This document shows, one piece after another, positions 42,751 through 50,802 of a DNA stretch of 64,000 nucleotides. Each line of letters begins with the position of its first letter. Position 1 is the first letter of the stretch. Source of the stretch: JBLEFH01 sp047345645. Lineage in GTDB: Bacteria; Pseudomonadota; Alphaproteobacteria; Rhodobacterales; Rhodobacteraceae. Both the position numbers and the translations under genes were made by a program. The stretch lies in NCBI GenBank assembly GCA_047345645.1, contig JBLEFH010000007.1. One strand, given 5' to 3'. A model generated the notes under the pieces. That model was not told the DNA's origin and ran no database searches. It saw only the letters and a list, made by a program, of their open reading frames with translations.

Positions 42751-42884
42751 TTGAAATCCTTGAGATGCCTGCGGATTTTCCGGGCCTTGGCGAAGCTGAC
42801 GGAGGCGAGCGTAATCAGCGCCAGCGCGGTCGCGCCATAGCCGATGGTGATGTTGAGGGCGTAGCGGCCGAGATCGAGATCCAT
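42747..42884 (-). CDS. ccmD: Haem exporter protein CcmD
   Basis: 45 residues, starting MDLDLGRYALNITIGYGATA with one membrane helix (ITIGYGATALALITLASVSF) and a basic tail (KARKIRRHLKDFK). Small single-helix protein with basic end, exactly between ccmC and ccmG, as CcmD is in other genomes. It helps release haem-loaded CcmE from CcmC. ATG overlaps the ccmC stop by one base and the stop overlaps ccmG by four bases. The longer open frame upstream is not used. Confidence 0.9.
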   Translation of the reverse strand: MDLDLGRYALNITIGYGATALALITLASVSFAKARKIRRHLKDFK

Positions 42885-43636
42885 CAGGCGCGGTCCTCCA
42901 TGGCGCGCAACCGGCGGGTCAGGATCGCCGTGCGCGTGCGGGTGAGGGTGAGGGCGAGGAAATAGAGAACGAAACCCGCCATGGTGAGAACGAGCGGCAG
43001 CCAATAGGCGTTGGCGACATTTTCGCTCCGGTCGAGCGAGAGGGACGAGCCCTGATGCTGACCCTGCTCCCAAAACCAGTTGGCATAGCGCGAGAGGAGC
43101 GCAAAGACCGAGCCGATGAGGCACAGTGCGGCGGCGAGATCATCGGCCAGCTCGCTGCTCTCCATCGCGTTCACAAGGGCGAGATAGGAGAGATAGAAGA
43201 GAAAGAGGATCAGGAAAGACGTCAGCCGCGGATCGCCCCAGACCCACCACGCGCCCCAGGCAGGCTGTCCCCAAACCGCGCCGGTGAGCAGGGCGAGGAA
43301 GGTCATGACCGCGCCAATTGGGGCCGCCGAGCGAGCGATGAGGGCGGAGACATGGTGCCGGCGGATATACCAGATCGCCGAGCCGACGAGCATGACGAGC
43401 CAGCAATTGATCGCGATCAGCGCGGTCGGGACATGGACAAAGAGCATTTTCACCCCCGGCCCATGCAGTTCGGCGGGTGGTGTGAACAGCAGCCCCCAGC
43501 CGAGGCCGATCACGAGGGCCAGAGTCGCCAGCACCCAAAGCGGGGTCATCAGCCGGTCCGTCAGCGCGAGGAAGCGCGTCGGGTTGGCGAATTGCCAGAG
43601 GGAGGGGCGTGGCGTCGAGCTGGGCATGGGCGTCAT
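42884..43636 (-). CDS. ccmC: Haem handling membrane protein CcmC
   Basis: 250 residues from ATG 43636; ATG 43627 is an equally possible start, and upstream codons overlap ccmB. Six membrane helices. The tryptophan-rich periplasmic motif WGAWWVWGDPRLTSFLILF, with conserved His in FVHVPTALIA and LLFT-type loops, binds haem and passes it to CcmE. Third gene of ccmABCDG, with ccmD overlapping its stop by one base. Full length for the family. Confidence 0.94.
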   Translation of the reverse strand: MTPMPSSTPRPSLWQFANPTRFLALTDRLMTPLWVLATLALVIGLGWGLLFTPPAELHGPGVKMLFVHVPTALIAINCWLVMLVGSAIWYIRRHHVSALIARSAAPIGAVMTFLALLTGAVWGQPAWGAWWVWGDPRLTSFLILFLFYLSYLALVNAMESSELADDLAAALCLIGSVFALLSRYANWFWEQGQHQGSSLSLDRSENVANAYWLPLVLTMAGFVLYFLALTLTRTRTAILTRRLRAMEDRA

Positions 43637-43658
43637 GTGGACCGAAATGGCGGGAATT

Positions 43659-44318
43659 TCAATTCCCGGCGTTGAGATGAAGGCGCAGGCAGAACGCCGC
43701 AACGGGCGGCGCAGCGAGGGCGAGCAGCAGGGTGAGACCTGAAAGGAGCGCGAGGGCCGGGAGCGGATCGCCGCCAGTGGAGGCCAGTTGCGCGGCTTTT
43801 GCGCCGAGGATGAGGGTCGGGAGCGTCGCCGGGAGCATGGTGACCGCGAGCAGGAGGCCGCCGCGGGTCAGCCCCATGGTCAGCGCCGCGCCGATGGTCC
43901 CGATGAGCGAAAGCGCTGCCGTGCCGATGAATAGTGACGCCATCAGGGTCGGGATCGCGGCGGCGGAGAGGTTCAGCATCAGCGCCAGCACCGGGGAGAG
44001 GATGGTCAGCGGCACCCCCGTCAGCAGCCAATGGGCGAGGGCTTTGACGGCGGCGATTTGCCAGAGCGGTTGGCTCATGGCGAGCAGATCGAGCGTGCCG
44101 TCTTCTTGGTCGCGGGCAAAGAGCCGGTCGAGGGAGAGCAGCATCGCCAGCAGCGCGCCGAGCCAGAGGAGGCCGGGGGCAATGGGTTGCAGGAGGTCGC
44201 GCTCCGGTCCGATGGCGAAGGGCGCGAGCGCGATGGTGATGAGGAAAAACGACAGCGCCAGAAGCGCGCCGCCGCCGGTGCGTAGACCGAGCCGGAGTTC
44301 GCGGAGCAGCAGACTCAT
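43659..44318 (-). CDS. ccmB: Haem exporter permease CcmB
   Basis: 219 residues with six membrane helices, starting LLRELRLGLRTGGGALLALS. The block FARDQEDGTLDLLAMSQPL after helix 2 is the CcmB signature in the cytoplasmic loop that meets the CcmA ATPase. With CcmA it forms the ABC module that releases haem-CcmE. Its start overlaps the ccmA stop by four bases. Full length. Confidence 0.95.
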   Translation of the reverse strand: MSLLLRELRLGLRTGGGALLALSFFLITIALAPFAIGPERDLLQPIAPGLLWLGALLAMLLSLDRLFARDQEDGTLDLLAMSQPLWQIAAVKALAHWLLTGVPLTILSPVLALMLNLSAAAIPTLMASLFIGTAALSLIGTIGAALTMGLTRGGLLLAVTMLPATLPTLILGAKAAQLASTGGDPLPALALLSGLTLLLALAAPPVAAFCLRLHLNAGN

Positions 44319-44947
44319 GAGGCGGGTTCCAGAAAAGGGCTCTCCACACGCCGGGTTGGCGGGGCGAGGGTGAGCGTGTCCGTCGCGACGCCGAAGCCCG
44401 AGAGATCCGCATGGGTCGCAATCAGCGCGATCCCGCCTTGGGCAAGATGCGCCTGCAGCATCGTGCCGAGCCGCGCGATCGACGCGCTGTCGAGCGCGTT
44501 GGTCGGCTCATCGAGCAGCCACAGCCGCGCGGGCGTCAGCGCCAGACGCGCCAGACCCGTGCGGCGTTTCTGCCCCGCCGAGAGCCGCGCCGCCGGGCGG
44601 TCTGCAAACCGGGCGAGGTCCATCGCGTCGAGCGCCGCGTCCACATCGCCGCCCACGAGGCCAGCCCAGAAGGCGAGGTTTTCGCGAACGGTGAGCGCCG
44701 CGCTGATCCCGTCGCGATGGCCGGAGAACTGCACCGCCCCCGGCGGAAGATCCGCGATCCGCTGGCCATCGAGCCGCACCGCATCGGTCTGGATCAACCC
44801 CGCCACCGCGCGCAAAAGCGTGGTCTTGCCGGCACCATTCGGCCCGCGCAGCGCCAGCGCTCGGCCAGTCTCCACCGCGAACGACACCCCCTCCAGCACC
44901 CGGCGGGCGTCAAAACGGATCGAAAGATGGTCCACGACAAGGCTCAT
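44315..44947 (-). CDS. ccmA: Haem exporter ATPase CcmA
   Basis: 210 residues, an ABC ATPase: Walker A GPNGAGKTTLLRAVAGL at about residues 36-52, signature LSAGQKRRTGLARLAL and Walker B LWLLDEPTNALDSA. The start gives MSLVVDHLSIRFDARRVLEG. First gene of the ccm operon on this strand, divergent from acnA across 318 bases. The cytoplasmic ATPase drives haem release through CcmB/CcmC. ccmE, ccmF and ccmH are not in this window. Confidence 0.95.
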   Translation of the reverse strand: MSLVVDHLSIRFDARRVLEGVSFAVETGRALALRGPNGAGKTTLLRAVAGLIQTDAVRLDGQRIADLPPGAVQFSGHRDGISAALTVRENLAFWAGLVGGDVDAALDAMDLARFADRPAARLSAGQKRRTGLARLALTPARLWLLDEPTNALDSASIARLGTMLQAHLAQGGIALIATHADLSGFGVATDTLTLAPPTRRVESPFLEPAS

Positions 44948-45265
44948 GCGCCCCGCTTACCAGCCCGCCCGCCGCCCGTCCATCGGGCTTTGCGGGGCGG
45001 CTGCTGCGGGGGTATGTGCACGTCGCCGCACATGAGTGCGATGAGACGCTCATGGACATGCGGCATGGGATCAAACGCAATGGGCCATCCCAGCGTCGCA
45101 CCGCTGCCCCTAAAATTCTCCGTCAAATCGTCTCGTATTTTCCCGCCATCCGGCATTGACAATCTCCGGCATACAATTGTATGCGTTGCGTGATCCTTGA
45201 TGATCCAGTCCCTCTGGGTCATACAAGACAAGACTCGGAGCCAGACCTTAGCCGGAGGACCCCCT
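44948..45265. promoter_or_regulatory. Divergent upstream region of ccmA and acnA
   Basis: 318 bases without a gene I can support. Near acnA it has TTGACA at 45156-45161 and a 16-base perfect palindrome at 45169-45184, overlapping where the -10 box would be. A stem TGATCCAG/CTGGGTCA lies at about 45200-45220 in the leader. I see no clear promoter for the ccm side. Confidence 0.5.
45169..45184. promoter_or_regulatory. Perfect palindromic operator candidate before acnA
   Basis: GCATACAATTGTATGC is self-complementary over all 16 bases. It begins eight bases after TTGACA (45156-45161) and would cover the spacer and -10 of that promoter. The core ATACAATTGTAT resembles binding sites of GntR-family repressors. 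A bound dimer would block acnA transcription. Confidence 0.55.
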
Positions 45266-48040
45266 ATGCCCATTAAAGTCGGAAATGATTCCAACAACAC
45301 GCGCCGCACGCTCGAAGCGGGTGGCAAAACATTCGCCTATTATTCGATCAAGGCGGCGGAAGAGGCCGGGCTGGGGAATTTCTCCAAACTGCCGGCATCG
45401 CTTCGCGTCGTTCTCGAAAACATGCTGCGCTTCGAAGATGGCGATGATGTGAAAACGGACGACATCAAGGCGTTTTCGGAATGGGCGGATAAGGGCGGCA
45501 AGAACCCGCGCGAGATTTCCTACCGTCCGGCCCGCGTGCTGATGCAGGATTTCACCGGCGTTCCCGCCGTGGTGGACCTTGCCGCGATGCGCGACGGCAT
45601 CAAGGGCCTCGGCGCGGACCCGGAGCTCATCAACCCGCTGAACCCGGTGGACCTCGTCATCGACCACTCGGTCATGATCGACGAGTTCGGCAATCCGCGC
45701 GCGTTCCAGATGAATGTGGACCGCGAATATGAGCGCAATGGCGAGCGCTACCAGTTCCTCAAATGGGGGCAGGGCGCGTTTGAAAACTTCCGCGTGGTGC
45801 CGCCGGGGACCGGGATCTGCCACCAGGTGAACCTCGAATATCTGGCGCAGACCGTCTGGATGGATGAGGACCAGAATGGCGAGATGGTGGCTTACCCGGA
45901 CACGCTCGTCGGGACGGACAGCCACACGACCATGGTCAACGGCCTCGCGGTGCTTGGCTGGGGTGTGGGCGGCATTGAGGCGGAAGCCGCGATGCTCGGC
46001 CAGCCGATCTCGATGCTGATCCCCGAAGTGGTCGGCTTCAAGATCACCGGCAAGCTGAAGGAAGGCGTCACCGCGACCGACCTCGTGCTGCGCGTTGTGG
46101 AAATGCTCCGCGAACATGGCGTGGTCGGCAAATTCGTCGAGTTCTATGGCGAGGGCATGGAGAACATGCCGGTCGCAGACCGCGCGACCATCGGCAACAT
46201 GGCCCCGGAATATGGCGCGACCTGCGGCTTCTTCCCGATTGACGATCAGACCATCAAATATCTCCGCAACACCGGCCGCGACGAGGACCGCATTGCGCTG
46301 GTTGAGGCTTACGCAAAAGAAAACGGTTTCTGGCGCGATGAGAATTACGAGCCGGTCTATTCCTCCACGCTGGAGCTGGATATGGACACGGTGGAGCCGG
46401 CAATCTCTGGGCCGAAGCGTCCGCAGGACCGGATCATCCTCAAAGACGCGGCATCGGCTTTTGCGAAATATATCGACGGTCAGCGCGAGGCGAAGGACGA
46501 ATCCGAAGAGGCGGAAGAGGACTGGAACGCCGATGGCGGCGCGCCGGAGCCTTATGACATTCCGGGTGATATTGGCAAGCACAAGCGGGTGAAGGTCGAG
46601 GGCGAGGATTATACGCTCCATGACGGCTCGGTCGTGATCGCCTCGATCACCTCCTGCACAAACACCTCGAACCCTTATGTGATGATCGGCGCGGGCCTCG
46701 TGGCGCGCAAAGCGAACGCACTTGGCCTCAAGCGCAAGCCTTGGGTGAAAACCTCGCTGGCCCCTGGCTCGCAGGTGGTGTCGGACTATCTCGAAGCGGC
46801 AGAGCTTCAGGACGATCTCGACGCGCTCGGCTTCAACCTCGTCGGCTATGGCTGCACGACCTGTATCGGCAACTCCGGCCCGCTGGAGCCGCAGATCTCC
46901 AAAGCGATCAATGAGGGCGACATCATCGCGACGTCTGTCCTCTCGGGGAACCGCAACTTCGAAGGCCGGATCAGCCCGGATGTGCGCGCGAACTATCTCG
47001 CCTCGCCGCCGCTGGTCGTCGCCTATGCGATTGCGGGCGACATGAACATCAACATCGCCGAGGACGTGATTGGCACCGACAAGGATGGCAATGACGTCTA
47101 CCTGAAAGACATCTGGCCGACGGCGCAGGAGATCTCGGATCTGGTCGAAAAGACCGTGACCCGCGAGAGCTTCCAGGAGAAATACGCCGATGTGTTCAAG
47201 GGCGACGAGAAATGGCAGTCCATCGAGACGACGGACAGCCTGACCTATGACTGGCCCGCAGGCTCGACCTATGTGCAGAACCCGCCTTACTTCCAGGACA
47301 TGGGCCCGGATGCTGGCGAGATCAAAAACATCGACGGCGCACGGATGCTGGCCCTTCTGGGCGACTCGGTCACGACCGACCACATCTCGCCCGCAGGCTC
47401 GTTCAAACCGTCCTCGCCCGCCGGTGAATATCTCACCGAGCGTCAGGTCGAGCCGCGTGACTTCAACTCCTACGGGTCGCGCCGCGGGAACCATGAGGTC
47501 ATGATGCGCGGCACCTTCGCCAATATCCGCATCCGCAACGAGATGCTGGACGGGGTCGAAGGCGGCTACACCAAAGGCCCCGATGGCGAGCAGAAGGCGA
47601 TCTATGACGCGGCGATGGAATATGTCGAAGCGGGCACCCCGCTCGTCATCATCGCGGGCAAGGAATACGGCACCGGCTCGTCCCGTGACTGGGCGGCGAA
47701 AGGTACGATCCTGCTCGGCGTCAAGGCGGTGGTGGCCGAGAGCTTCGAGCGGATCCACCGCTCCAACCTCGTCGGCATGGGCGTTCTGCCCTTCGAGTTC
47801 ACCGGCGGCGACACGCGCACGAGCCTCAATCTGACGGGCGAGGAGAGCGTGAGCATCTCCGGCCTCGAAGACGGGTTCAAGCCGCAGGCCGAAGTGCCCG
47901 CGACCATCACTTACGCCAATGGGGAGACCAAAGAGATCACCCTGAAAAGCCGGATCGACACCAATGTCGAGATGGAATATGTTAAGAATGGTGGGGTACT
48001 TCATTATGTTCTGCGCGATCTTGCGCGGAAGAATGGCTAA
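45266..48040 (+). CDS. acnA: Aconitate hydratase A
   Basis: 924 residues from ATG 45266, which has CGGAGGA upstream; in-frame starts further up are not conserved. It isomerises citrate and isocitrate in the TCA cycle. [4Fe-4S] ligands are in ASITSCTNTSNPYVMIGAGL and GYGCTTCIGNSG. Domain 4 holds KEYGTGSSRDWAAKGTILLG with the active-site Ser/Arg. An acidic insertion (DESEEAEEDW) lies between domains 2 and 3. Full length for the AcnA/IRP1 type. Upstream palindrome suggests repression. The ccm genes are divergent, as in Rhodobacter. Confidence 0.97.
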   Translation: MPIKVGNDSNNTRRTLEAGGKTFAYYSIKAAEEAGLGNFSKLPASLRVVLENMLRFEDGDDVKTDDIKAFSEWADKGGKNPREISYRPARVLMQDFTGVPAVVDLAAMRDGIKGLGADPELINPLNPVDLVIDHSVMIDEFGNPRAFQMNVDREYERNGERYQFLKWGQGAFENFRVVPPGTGICHQVNLEYLAQTVWMDEDQNGEMVAYPDTLVGTDSHTTMVNGLAVLGWGVGGIEAEAAMLGQPISMLIPEVVGFKITGKLKEGVTATDLVLRVVEMLREHGVVGKFVEFYGEGMENMPVADRATIGNMAPEYGATCGFFPIDDQTIKYLRNTGRDEDRIALVEAYAKENGFWRDENYEPVYSSTLELDMDTVEPAISGPKRPQDRIILKDAASAFAKYIDGQREAKDESEEAEEDWNADGGAPEPYDIPGDIGKHKRVKVEGEDYTLHDGSVVIASITSCTNTSNPYVMIGAGLVARKANALGLKRKPWVKTSLAPGSQVVSDYLEAAELQDDLDALGFNLVGYGCTTCIGNSGPLEPQISKAINEGDIIATSVLSGNRNFEGRISPDVRANYLASPPLVVAYAIAGDMNINIAEDVIGTDKDGNDVYLKDIWPTAQEISDLVEKTVTRESFQEKYADVFKGDEKWQSIETTDSLTYDWPAGSTYVQNPPYFQDMGPDAGEIKNIDGARMLALLGDSVTTDHISPAGSFKPSSPAGEYLTERQVEPRDFNSYGSRRGNHEVMMRGTFANIRIRNEMLDGVEGGYTKGPDGEQKAIYDAAMEYVEAGTPLVIIAGKEYGTGSSRDWAAKGTILLGVKAVVAESFERIHRSNLVGMGVLPFEFTGGDTRTSLNLTGEESVSISGLEDGFKPQAEVPATITYANGETKEITLKSRIDTNVEMEYVKNGGVLHYVLRDLARKNG

Positions 48041-48082
48041 AACCCGTCGGACCTGATCGTCGGGAAACGGACGAGAGGCACG

Positions 48083-48523
48083 ATGCGGCATCGCAGTAAT
48101 CCATTGATCTGGCTGGCACTTTCTGTGCTGGCCAGTGTCATTTTAAATGGGGTGCTGCCGCTGTGGCGCTTTGACGTTACGCGCTGGATCTGGGGGCCGC
48201 TCGCCGTGCTGGCGCTGTGGTTCCTCAACTCCGCTTTGCGTCATATGGCGCATTTCCGGCTGGTCTACGCGGTGAACCGCCGATTGGACCAGAGCGATAT
48301 CGGCGGCCCGTTCAAACGCGGGCGCAATCCGATCTATACCGGGATCACCATGCTCTATTTCGCGTTTCTGCTGTGGCTCGGCAGTCTGAGCGCCTTCCTG
48401 CCCTTCATCGCCTTCGTGATGATCATGGACCGCTACATCATCCCCGAGGAAGAGGCCCAGATGCTCCGGCGCAACCAACGCAAGGCGGCCGCCTATCTCG
48501 ACTCGTCACGCCGTTGGTTCTGA
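48083..48523 (+). CDS. Isoprenylcysteine carboxyl methyltransferase-like membrane protein
   Basis: 146 residues with four or five membrane segments, starting LIWLALSVLASVILNGVLPL. The C-terminal block GPFKRGRNPIYTGITMLYF, then DRYIIPEEEAQMLRR, is the SAM-binding R-x-P-x-Y-x-G...E-E pattern of the ICMT/PEMT family of membrane methyltransferases. Substrate unknown; lipids or small molecules are typical. The 3' end overlaps the end of the convergent tusA gene by 18 bases. Confidence 0.8.
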   Translation: MRHRSNPLIWLALSVLASVILNGVLPLWRFDVTRWIWGPLAVLALWFLNSALRHMAHFRLVYAVNRRLDQSDIGGPFKRGRNPIYTGITMLYFAFLLWLGSLSAFLPFIAFVMIMDRYIIPEEEAQMLRRNQRKAAAYLDSSRRWF

Positions 48524-48742
48524 CGGTTTCTCCACCACAAAACGCCAAGGCGGGCCGTCACTTTGCGACAACAGCACCCAGTTTTGTTCGCCGCAGGCAT
48601 GGGGCACATCGACCCGCGCCGCCGGATCATCCGCCAAAAGCGTCACACGCGTGCCGGGCGCGGCCGCGCGGAGCGCCTTCAAGAGGCGCAGAACGGGCAG
48701 GGGGCAGAGCAGGCCGGTGGCATCAATCTCGTGGGTGTCCAT
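48506..48742 (-). CDS. tusA: TusA-family sulfurtransferase
   Basis: 78 residues. EIDATGLLCPLPVLRLLKAL carries the TusA/YeeD/SirA motif with active Cys13; the rest is the two-layer alpha/beta fold, with HACGEQNWVLL near residue 50. TusA-like proteins relay sulfur for tRNA thiolation or sulfur oxidation. It is divergent from a ccdA gene by about 110 bases. A role with CcdA in sulfur or thiol traffic is possible but not shown. Confidence 0.88.
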   Translation of the reverse strand: MDTHEIDATGLLCPLPVLRLLKALRAAAPGTRVTLLADDPAARVDVPHACGEQNWVLLSQSDGPPWRFVVEKPSEPTA

Positions 48743-48850
48743 GACAATCGTCTAGACCTCCGCAGCGCCGTGGTCCAGAGTCCCGCCGATATTAGGAAGA
48801 TATGAAGAATATTCATTTCGAAGTGTTGAGGCTTTTGCTAGGAACGCTCC

Positions 48851-49582
48851 ATGATTGGATTTGATATTGTCGATGCTGGGCTGTTGCCCGCCATGATCGT
48901 CGCGCTAGCGGCGGGAGCCTTGAGCTTCCTCTCGCCCTGCGTCTTGCCGATCGTGCCGCCCTATCTGGCCTATATGACCGGCGATGCGGCGAGCGGGTCG
49001 CAAAAACGCCCGGTGCTCTCAGCGCTGTTTTTCGTGGCCGGGCTTTCGACGGTATTCCTCATCCTGGGCTTCGGCGCGCTCCTCTTCGGCGCGGTGCTGA
49101 TGGAGAACCAGGCGCTGGTCGCCAAGCTCTCCGGCGCGGTGGTGATCCTGTTTGGCCTGCATTTTCTGGGTGTGATCCGCATCCCGCTGCTCTACCGCGA
49201 AGCCCGGTTCGACGGCGGCAAGGGCGGCTCGCCGCTCGGCGCTTACGTGCTCGGCCTCGCCTTCGCCTTCGGCTGGACGCCCTGCATCGGCCCGATGCTC
49301 GGCACCATCCTGATCCTCGTCAGCCAAGAACATGACGCCGCGCGCGGCCTTGTCCTGATGGGCATGTATGCCGCCGGGCTCGGCATCCCCTTCCTGCTCG
49401 CCGCCGCCTTCCTGCCGCGCTTCACCGAGCATTCCGCGCGGTTCCGCAAACATCTGCCGCTGATCGAAAAGCTCATGGGCGGGCTGCTGCTGATCGTCGG
49501 GTTCCTGCTCATCACCGGCAATTTCGCCGCCATCTCCTTCTGGCTTTTGGAGCAATTTCCGGGGCTTGCGAAGATCGGATGA
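48851..49582 (+). CDS. ccdA: Thiol-disulfide transporter CcdA
   Basis: 243 residues with six membrane helices. Two Cys lie in helices 1 and 4: AGALSFLSPCVLPIVPPYLA and FAFGWTPCIGPMLGTILILV, both with the conserved prolines. CcdA passes reducing power from cytoplasmic thioredoxin to periplasmic partners such as CcmG. The start ATG is chosen from the conserved length; upstream is only a weak ribosome site. Its stop overlaps the following start by four bases, so ccdA leads an operon with a hydrolase and a P450. Confidence 0.93.
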   Translation: MIGFDIVDAGLLPAMIVALAAGALSFLSPCVLPIVPPYLAYMTGDAASGSQKRPVLSALFFVAGLSTVFLILGFGALLFGAVLMENQALVAKLSGAVVILFGLHFLGVIRIPLLYREARFDGGKGGSPLGAYVLGLAFAFGWTPCIGPMLGTILILVSQEHDAARGLVLMGMYAAGLGIPFLLAAAFLPRFTEHSARFRKHLPLIEKLMGGLLLIVGFLLITGNFAAISFWLLEQFPGLAKIG

Positions 49583-50802
49583 CGGAGACGGACGCGCCGC
49601 AACCTGACACCGCCGCGCCGCGGGTGCGCCGTCGCAAGGTGTTTTACCTGCCGGGTTACGATCCCATGGCACCCCGCCGTTACCGTGAGCTCTACCGCAA
49701 ACAGGCGGGCCGCCAGGCGGCGATTTCGGGCTATGACATCACGGTCAAGGCGACCTCCTCGAAACGCGCCAATTACAGCTGGCACGCCGAAATGGTGCAT
49801 GACGGCGCGCGTAGCGAGGCCGATATCGAGTTCCTGATCTGGAACGACATCGTGCAAGCCTCGATGGAGCGCTCGATCTTCGCGACCTATATCCTGATGT
49901 GGCGCACCCTCTGGATCTACATGCGCAGCCGCACCCTCTCCGCGCTTTACAAAATGCGGCCCGCCCCGATGATCGCGGCGCTCTACCCGGTTTTCGCCCT
50001 GAATTTGCAGCTTTATTTCGCCTGGCTCATTGGTGAGATCATTGCGTGGCGGCTCACGGGCTGGATCGACACGCTGGTTGTCTGCACCACGATTGCCTGC
50101 GTCTTGCCGATTTTCCGGCGCTATGATCGCCATATTTTTGCCTATTACCTGCTCCACGACTACGCCTTTTCGGCGCAATTCAATGGCCGCACGCCGCCGG
50201 AACTGCGCCCCCGTATCACCGATTTCGCTGCCCGCGTCAGCGCCGCGCTCGATCAGGATTATGACGAGGTGCTGGTGGTCGGCCACAGCTCCGGCGCGCA
50301 TCTGGCGGTGGAGGTGCTGGCGAAACTCTTGACCGAGCGCGACGTGCCGGCGGAGAAAGAGCTGGCCTTTCTGACGGTCGGCCAAGTGATCCCGATGATT
50401 AGTTTTCTGCCGGATGCCAATGAGTTGCGGCGCGATCTTAATTTTCTCGCGCGGACGGAAAATCTCACATGGGTCGATGTGTCCGCACCTTCAGACGGAG
50501 CCTGTTTCGCGCTCTGCGATCCGGTCGCGGTGTCCGGGGCCAAGCCCGCGCCGGAGGAAGATTACGGCCCTAAGATCATCTCCGCCGCCTATACGGAAAC
50601 GCTCTCGGATGAAACGCGCCGCCGCATCCGTTTCCGGTTTTTCCGCAAGCATATTCAGTATCTTTATGCCTTCGACCAGCCGCGCGATTACGACTATTTC
50701 CAGATCACGGCGGGGCCGCTCAGCCTGAAATCCCGCTTCGGCTGGCGCGAGTCAACGGCCAGTACCGTGGGCGACGTCTATTCGCGCTACACGGATTTCT
50801 GA
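49579..50802 (+). CDS. Membrane-associated alpha/beta-hydrolase-like protein (unrecognised family)
   Basis: 407 residues. After a Pro-rich start it has VFYLPGYDPMAPRRYRELYR, an oxyanion-type strand, two hydrophobic segments in the middle (ALYPVFALNLQLYFAWLIGE, IDTLVVCTTIACVLPIF), then DEVLVVGHSSGAHLAVEVLA with the G-x-S-x-G nucleophile elbow (Ser about residue 237). A later His in FRKHIQYLYAFD may complete the triad. The two membrane segments within a hydrolase are unusual. It overlaps ccdA by four bases and the P450 by one, so the three genes are co-expressed. A lipid or ester substrate is inferred. Confidence 0.75.
   Translation: MTETDAPQPDTAAPRVRRRKVFYLPGYDPMAPRRYRELYRKQAGRQAAISGYDITVKATSSKRANYSWHAEMVHDGARSEADIEFLIWNDIVQASMERSIFATYILMWRTLWIYMRSRTLSALYKMRPAPMIAALYPVFALNLQLYFAWLIGEIIAWRLTGWIDTLVVCTTIACVLPIFRRYDRHIFAYYLLHDYAFSAQFNGRTPPELRPRITDFAARVSAALDQDYDEVLVVGHSSGAHLAVEVLAKLLTERDVPAEKELAFLTVGQVIPMISFLPDANELRRDLNFLARTENLTWVDVSAPSDGACFALCDPVAVSGAKPAPEEDYGPKIISAAYTETLSDETRRRIRFRFFRKHIQYLYAFDQPRDYDYFQITAGPLSLKSRFGWRESTASTVGDVYSRYTDF

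Noticed and set aside
45248..48091. 947-codon open frame on the minus strand opposite acnA
   Set aside because: It is the mirror of a GC-rich gene: the acnA frame has full homology and a ribosome site, whereas the antisense translation is Arg/His-rich with no recognisable domain.
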